Shown here piece after piece: positions 55,301 to 61,300 of a stretch of DNA of 64,000 bases (within the stretch, counting starts at the first letter, position 1; each line of letters begins with the position of its first letter). A program made the translations under genes and the position numbers. This DNA comes from Bathymodiolus brooksi (taxonomy: Eukaryota; Mollusca; Bivalvia; Mytilida; Modiolidae), in NCBI GenBank assembly GCA_963680875.1, contig OY804583.1, positions 36,825,982-36,889,981 of the forward strand, written 5' to 3'. The notes beneath the pieces are model-generated. The model was not told the origin of the DNA and ran no database searches. It saw only the letters and a list, made by a program, of their open reading frames with translations.

Positions 55301-58300
55301 TTTTGGTCTTGCACAAAGCACACATCATAATCACTCATGAAAACTGTTACTTGTTTTTGCCATGATAAAGCTATAGAAAATAGTGATGGATAAATGCAGT
55401 GAAAATAATGTTCGTCCTCTTGTTAAAATGTCATAAGAAAAACTTAGGCTTTCTTTAAATAATTTGATTCTAATGGAAACAATCTAAGTTATTTTGTTTA
55501 AGCAGAAGGCAGTCAGGGACAGTCATCTATTAACAAAAGTCCAATAGACTTAATGTTAAAGTTGTTGTTTTTTTTATATAGAAGTTATAATTAAGTTATT
55601 GATATTTTCCAATTTGATTGCATTTTGATTTTAGCAGTTGAAACAAATAAAAAAAAAAAATTTAAATCATAAAATTTGTTGCCCGCATTCTTTGTAAACG
55701 ATGTTACCAGAGGTTAACAATTTACAAAATCAAAATAGACAGATATTTATCTTAGTATTTTTTATGGAAAAAATAATAATTAAAGGCACATACAACACGA
55801 AACATTTATATGTAATGGAACTACACAATTTAATGTATGCAAGTAATTTTGTCCTATATAAAATACATAGATGCAGTCAGGAAACAGATGGCCACAATTT
55901 GTATGGCAATATGTATGTGTGAAGCATAATATATCATGAATTTTATCACTGCATTGTTTTTATAGCTAATGAAGGATGTATAAGATGTTTATTTATTTTC
56001 TTTTAGCTGTATACTACCTTCAAAAGACATTTGATATTAGGTCATGTTAGGGGTGATATTTTCAATCGACCAATCAGCGACAACCCTACCAAATTTTGTG
56101 GTGTAAAAATAGAGCACATGCTTAGAACTGTCGTCTGATTGGTCAATACATATATGCTCAAATGTCCTGCATATTATTGGATGGTCAAAGATGAACAAAA
56201 GGTTACCTGGCATGACCCCATATGGGATGGGATGTTAGATAGCAGAGTAGTACCTCAAAAAAATTTAATAAACGTTATGGAGACGACATGAAATAGGACA
56301 CAATATATTTGGGATAAAGAAACTTTTTTTTATAAAATATTATTATGAGTAGGAGCTTTGATTGAATTAGCATCTTCTCTTTGATAAATAGGGAGTTATG
56401 GTGGTGTTTAATGCCACTTTCAGCAATATTTCAGTTATATTGTGGCAGTCAGTTTTATAAGTGGAGGAATCCGGAGAAAACCACTGACCTGTCACAATCA
56501 CGACCACGACAGCCCCCGCCCAATTATATTCAAGACAATTGAATATATTGACCAATCAGACAGCAGCTCTTGGCATGTACTCACTTTCATGCATAAAGAT
56601 TGAGAAGGTTGCAATCGATCACTGATGGATTGGTTGAAAATATGGACCCTGACATGGAGTCATACTGGATGTCATTAGAAGTTAGTGTAACGCCAAAGAC
56701 GAAAAAAAGATACAACAAAGATCTAATTAGTTATAGGCCTTGTTTCATTGATTTCAATTTATATATCTATGACTGAGAGTTATATTTGTATTGCTATTTT
56801 CCCAAAAAAATAAAATTAGAATGTGTTGCCTTTAAAAAAAGGGGAGGGGCATGTAAGACAAACTGTCCTCAATTTTACAGATAAATAGAACTGTTTTTTG
56901 TCTAGTAGTCCCACACTTTTATTAAAAGACATTGAAAGTTATTTCTTACAAACTTTCAAATGTTTTAAAATTATTTAGCCACAAAATATTAATTTGACTT
57001 AGTAATGTGAAACTTTTATATCTTATTTTGAAAGTTGAATGAAGAATATTACATTATTGGTTGTAACTAGTTTATCAACAGACACATTGCTAATTCATGG
57101 AATGATTTCCTAAAAATATCATATCAATGAAATATTTGTATCATATTATCAAAAATAATATTGATAATTTATTCTGTTTCCACCCTTCAGCAGCCTCACC
57201 GAAGTCATTACTCAGTCCAATGAGTTCAAAGGTTAAACCAATGTCAACATTAGTGGAAGAACAGCATCACAGAGAGACCAAACCATTATTGAGAAGAGAT
57301 TCAGATGAGGTGAATATCAATTTATCATTAGTTAATGGTCTTTATGAGAAACCAGACATATAAAATCTTCTCCTCTGAAACTGCTTGACCAAATGAACTC
57401 GAAACGTAGTAAGAAGCATCTACAGAAGGTCCTCTTTGAAGATTGCTCGTTTCAATTTGATCTGTTAACAAACATGGCCACCACAGGCGAACCTTGTTTC
57501 TGATTGGTCGATTTCTAAAAATTCTTCTCCTCTGAAGTCTGTGAAATTAAAAGCAACAATTTCTTTTTCGAGGAAGTCGCCGTCAAAATCCATAATTAAT
57601 GAAGCAATGATTTATTTAATAAAAACGTAGATATCAAATTTACTTCACACGTTTCTGGAATCACCTACACCCAAAAGTCAAAAGATTGGAAAACTAAATA
57701 ATTTTAAAATCCTTGATAGCAATAAAGCTTAATCCTTTTCTCTTTTTTTTTCTTCTAACCTTCCAACTTTGGAAAAATTTTATGCACAATATATAAATGT
57801 ATGAATATTGTATTTACAACATTTTGTTTTCGGAATAGACAGGAGTATAAGTTTCATACTTGTACTCCACAATCGTCCAATGAGAACATTGTATTTATTG
57901 GATGTTCTGATCTGATGATTTGGGAGGATGAGAACAACATTTGTACTTGTTAGTACTATGACCAAAATGTCTGATGTATAAAACTCTCCAAAGCAGAAAT
58001 AAAACATGTCAGCAAATTATTACAGTATGCATAGTTCAAAAACTAGCTTCTGTATTTCTTATAAACTGCATCTGTGGTGCAATGGTTAGCATGATCACCT
58101 CGAGTTCGATAGATCGTGGGTTCGAGCCCTGGTTTGATCAAACCAAAGACTATAAAATTGGTATTTGTTGCTTCTTCCCTAAGCATGCAGTATTAAGGAA
58201 GTAAGAGCAAAGACTGGTTGGCTCGGAATCTGGATATTGTGTTCAAGTGGGGCGACATGTCTATCCGCAGGCTGTTGTTTGAGGGAGGAAGCCGTTATAT

Positions 58301-61300
58301 AATTCAACTTAGCATGTTGGTCTAGTACAAATCGGATTTCATTGAAAATTAACTTGTTCTCGCCATTATGTAGTTGAAAAATTGCTGAGTTGGTGTTAAA
58401 TAACAATCACTCACTCACTATGGCTTATATGTTTTGTAGGATTTTGATGAAGGTGGTCTTTCTGATATCCAAAGAAAAAAATTGCAATCTGTGATAGAGC
58501 CTGAACCAAATAGTGTCAGTTCTGATGATTTTCAGGATTTTGAATCCTATCAGAGCCAACAACCACCAATGGAAGCAAATCCCTCCAATTCAACAGCCGA
58601 GGAAATTCCACATTCATCAACAAATGATAGTTTAGCAGAGATACAAGGAAAAAATTTTACTCCTAGTTTAGTTTCTAGTGGCTATGGATCACAAGCTGTA
58701 TCTATGTTGACCTTGTCCTCGGAAGATTCACTAAGTCTACGGAGTATAGAGGACAATGTTGAGGGACACAAAGACTCTAGAGGAAGTCAGAAAGGCAGTA
58801 TTGAACAAACCAGTAGCTGTAGTGAGAGTGATGAAGATCATCAAGGTGTTTCAGATGTTTGTCATTCAGAGTCAGACGAGCGTTTAACTGAATATAATAA
58901 TAGTAATGTAATGGAAGCATCAGATTCAGATTCAAACAAAACTGTTTTATCACAAGAAAAAGTAGATAGTTCTGATAACATAGAAAATACTAGTGTAGAT
59001 AATAACTCTGTAGAAACCTCTAAGGCTACTGACCTTGAAAAGGAATCAAATATGTCAGGTGCTTGTGCAATTACAAATAAAACTGTAGATGGCGTTGATC
59101 CTTACAGTGAGACTGCAATGGAGGAATTAGAAAAATTAGGATTTGATGAGGAAGAGGAAGACATTACAGAAGATAAAAATGGTGCATCAGAAATTGAACT
59201 TTTTATTTCAGAGGAAAATGATACGAAAATGGCTCTTGATAAAAATAGGACTACAAATAAATTGATTTCCAATAAGAGTTATACCCCGCCAAGTACTTTA
59301 GAAAAGGCAAAAAGTGTTGTGAAGCGACCCCAACGGCCATTGTCGTGTATCCTTCCAGCAGAACAAAGCATAATAGAAGAAAGTATGAAGAGAAATAGTT
59401 TAGATTTACACATGTCTGATGGGGAAGAAATAGGTTTGTAATTTATATTTACACATGTCTGATGAGGAAGAAATAGGTTTGTAATTTAGATTTACACATG
59501 TCTGATGAGGAAGAAATAGGTTTGTTATTTAGATTTACATGTGTCTGATGTGGAAGAAATATGGCACCCCACCCAAAAATCTATGGATTTTATTTATTTA
59601 TTAATAAGCATATTAATTTAATGATTTTGATCATTCAGGGTTAGGGTTTGGGTAATTATTCTATTTTTGGGTGGCGGTGCCATTTGTAATTTAGATCTAC
59701 AAATGTTTGATGTAGAAGAAATAGATGTGTAATTTATTTAAATTTTTTTTTTAAGTAAGTAAGGACCTATATCCAAAATTAACTGCTTTGGTGGTGTAAT
59801 GGTTAGCAGCATACTCTGGAGCCATGCTCTGACTAATCCAAAGGCTACACAATTTATATTTTCTGCTTCACTGCTAAGTAGCATTAAGAAGGAAGAGCAA
59901 AGACTGCTTAGATTAAAGTCAGAATAATATGTCTTTGAGTGGAGCAAATATTTTATGCATATTCAGGACGAGTTTAGAAAAAAGAACTTTTTTTAATAAT
60001 GAATGTAAAAAATGGAGGAACTCATTTTTAGCTCACCCGGTGAGCTATTGCCATCACTTGGCATCCGTCGTACGTCGTAAACTTTTTCAAAGATCTTCTC
60101 CTCTGAAACTACTAGACCAATTGGAACCAAACTTGGTCTGAATCATCACTAGGGTGTCTAGTTTCAAAATTGTGTCTGTTGATGCCGTGCACCAATCAAT
60201 ATGGCTGCTGTTACTAAAAATAGAACATATGGTAAAATTGCAGGTTTTGGGGTAATAACTCAAAAAACGTTATTAATATCAGAAATCTGACAAGGGTAAA
60301 AATGAGCACAGCAAGATCTAACTACCCTGCAATTTTTAAGTAAATCCCATTACCCATTTTGGAGTTATTGCCCTTTTTTCATCAAATGTTCTAGATTTTA
60401 ATACTTTCATCTTATATCTCAAAAACTATTAGAGATAGAGGGAAAGTTTAAACTGCAAAAATGTTCAGCATGTCGAGATCTACAAAAGAATTCCCACAGT
60501 TGAAAATGTCTGACAACTGTGTGAAGAGTTATTCCTCTTGAAATGCATTTTGTTGTTGACTTTCACTGCTTTTGGTTAATCAAATAATCAAAGGGAAGCA
60601 ACTCTATTACAAAATGTGAAGTAGCAAAAGCTAAATTTTGAGAATCATTGACATTTATGTTTTTTTACAGCAATGTTGATAACTTACATTAAAGGGGGAA
60701 CCTCTGCCCAAATTGTTTTGGAGAGGGGGTCTGCAATGATGAGGGCTACATTTGTTATTTTTTGACCGACGTTATCAAGTTTTATTGACTGATGTTGTTA
60801 TTATACCCAGGTGAGCTATACAGGCTCCCAGGAGCCTCTAGTTTTTATTGATATTTAAGTAAAAGTGATATTGAATTTTTTTTTTTCTTTTTCTATTGAT
60901 ATAGAAGACTGTGACGATTCTATGAGTACCTGTTCTTTCGGTAGTCGTGCAGACCTGGACAGATTACAAGAAGTTCCTATTCCATCATGGATCATCATTG
61001 GTGAAAGTGTTATTGTCACACCTTCCAAAGGTTCACAGAAAACAGGAGTGGTACAGTTTGTAGGATCGGTTGAATTTGCAGCTGGGCCATGGGTTGGCGT
61101 AGAACTTGATTTGCCAGAAGGTGATTATTAAATTACTAATGTCAAGTTGCCATGGAAACCGTTTGTGAAGAGTTTGAAGATAACAAAGCAGTAATCAGAA
61201 TCCATAAATTGAAGAAAGACAGACTACACAATGGCCAAAAGTAAAATGACAACGATCTACAAATCACTACAAAGCAAACTAAAGATTGAGTAACACGAAC

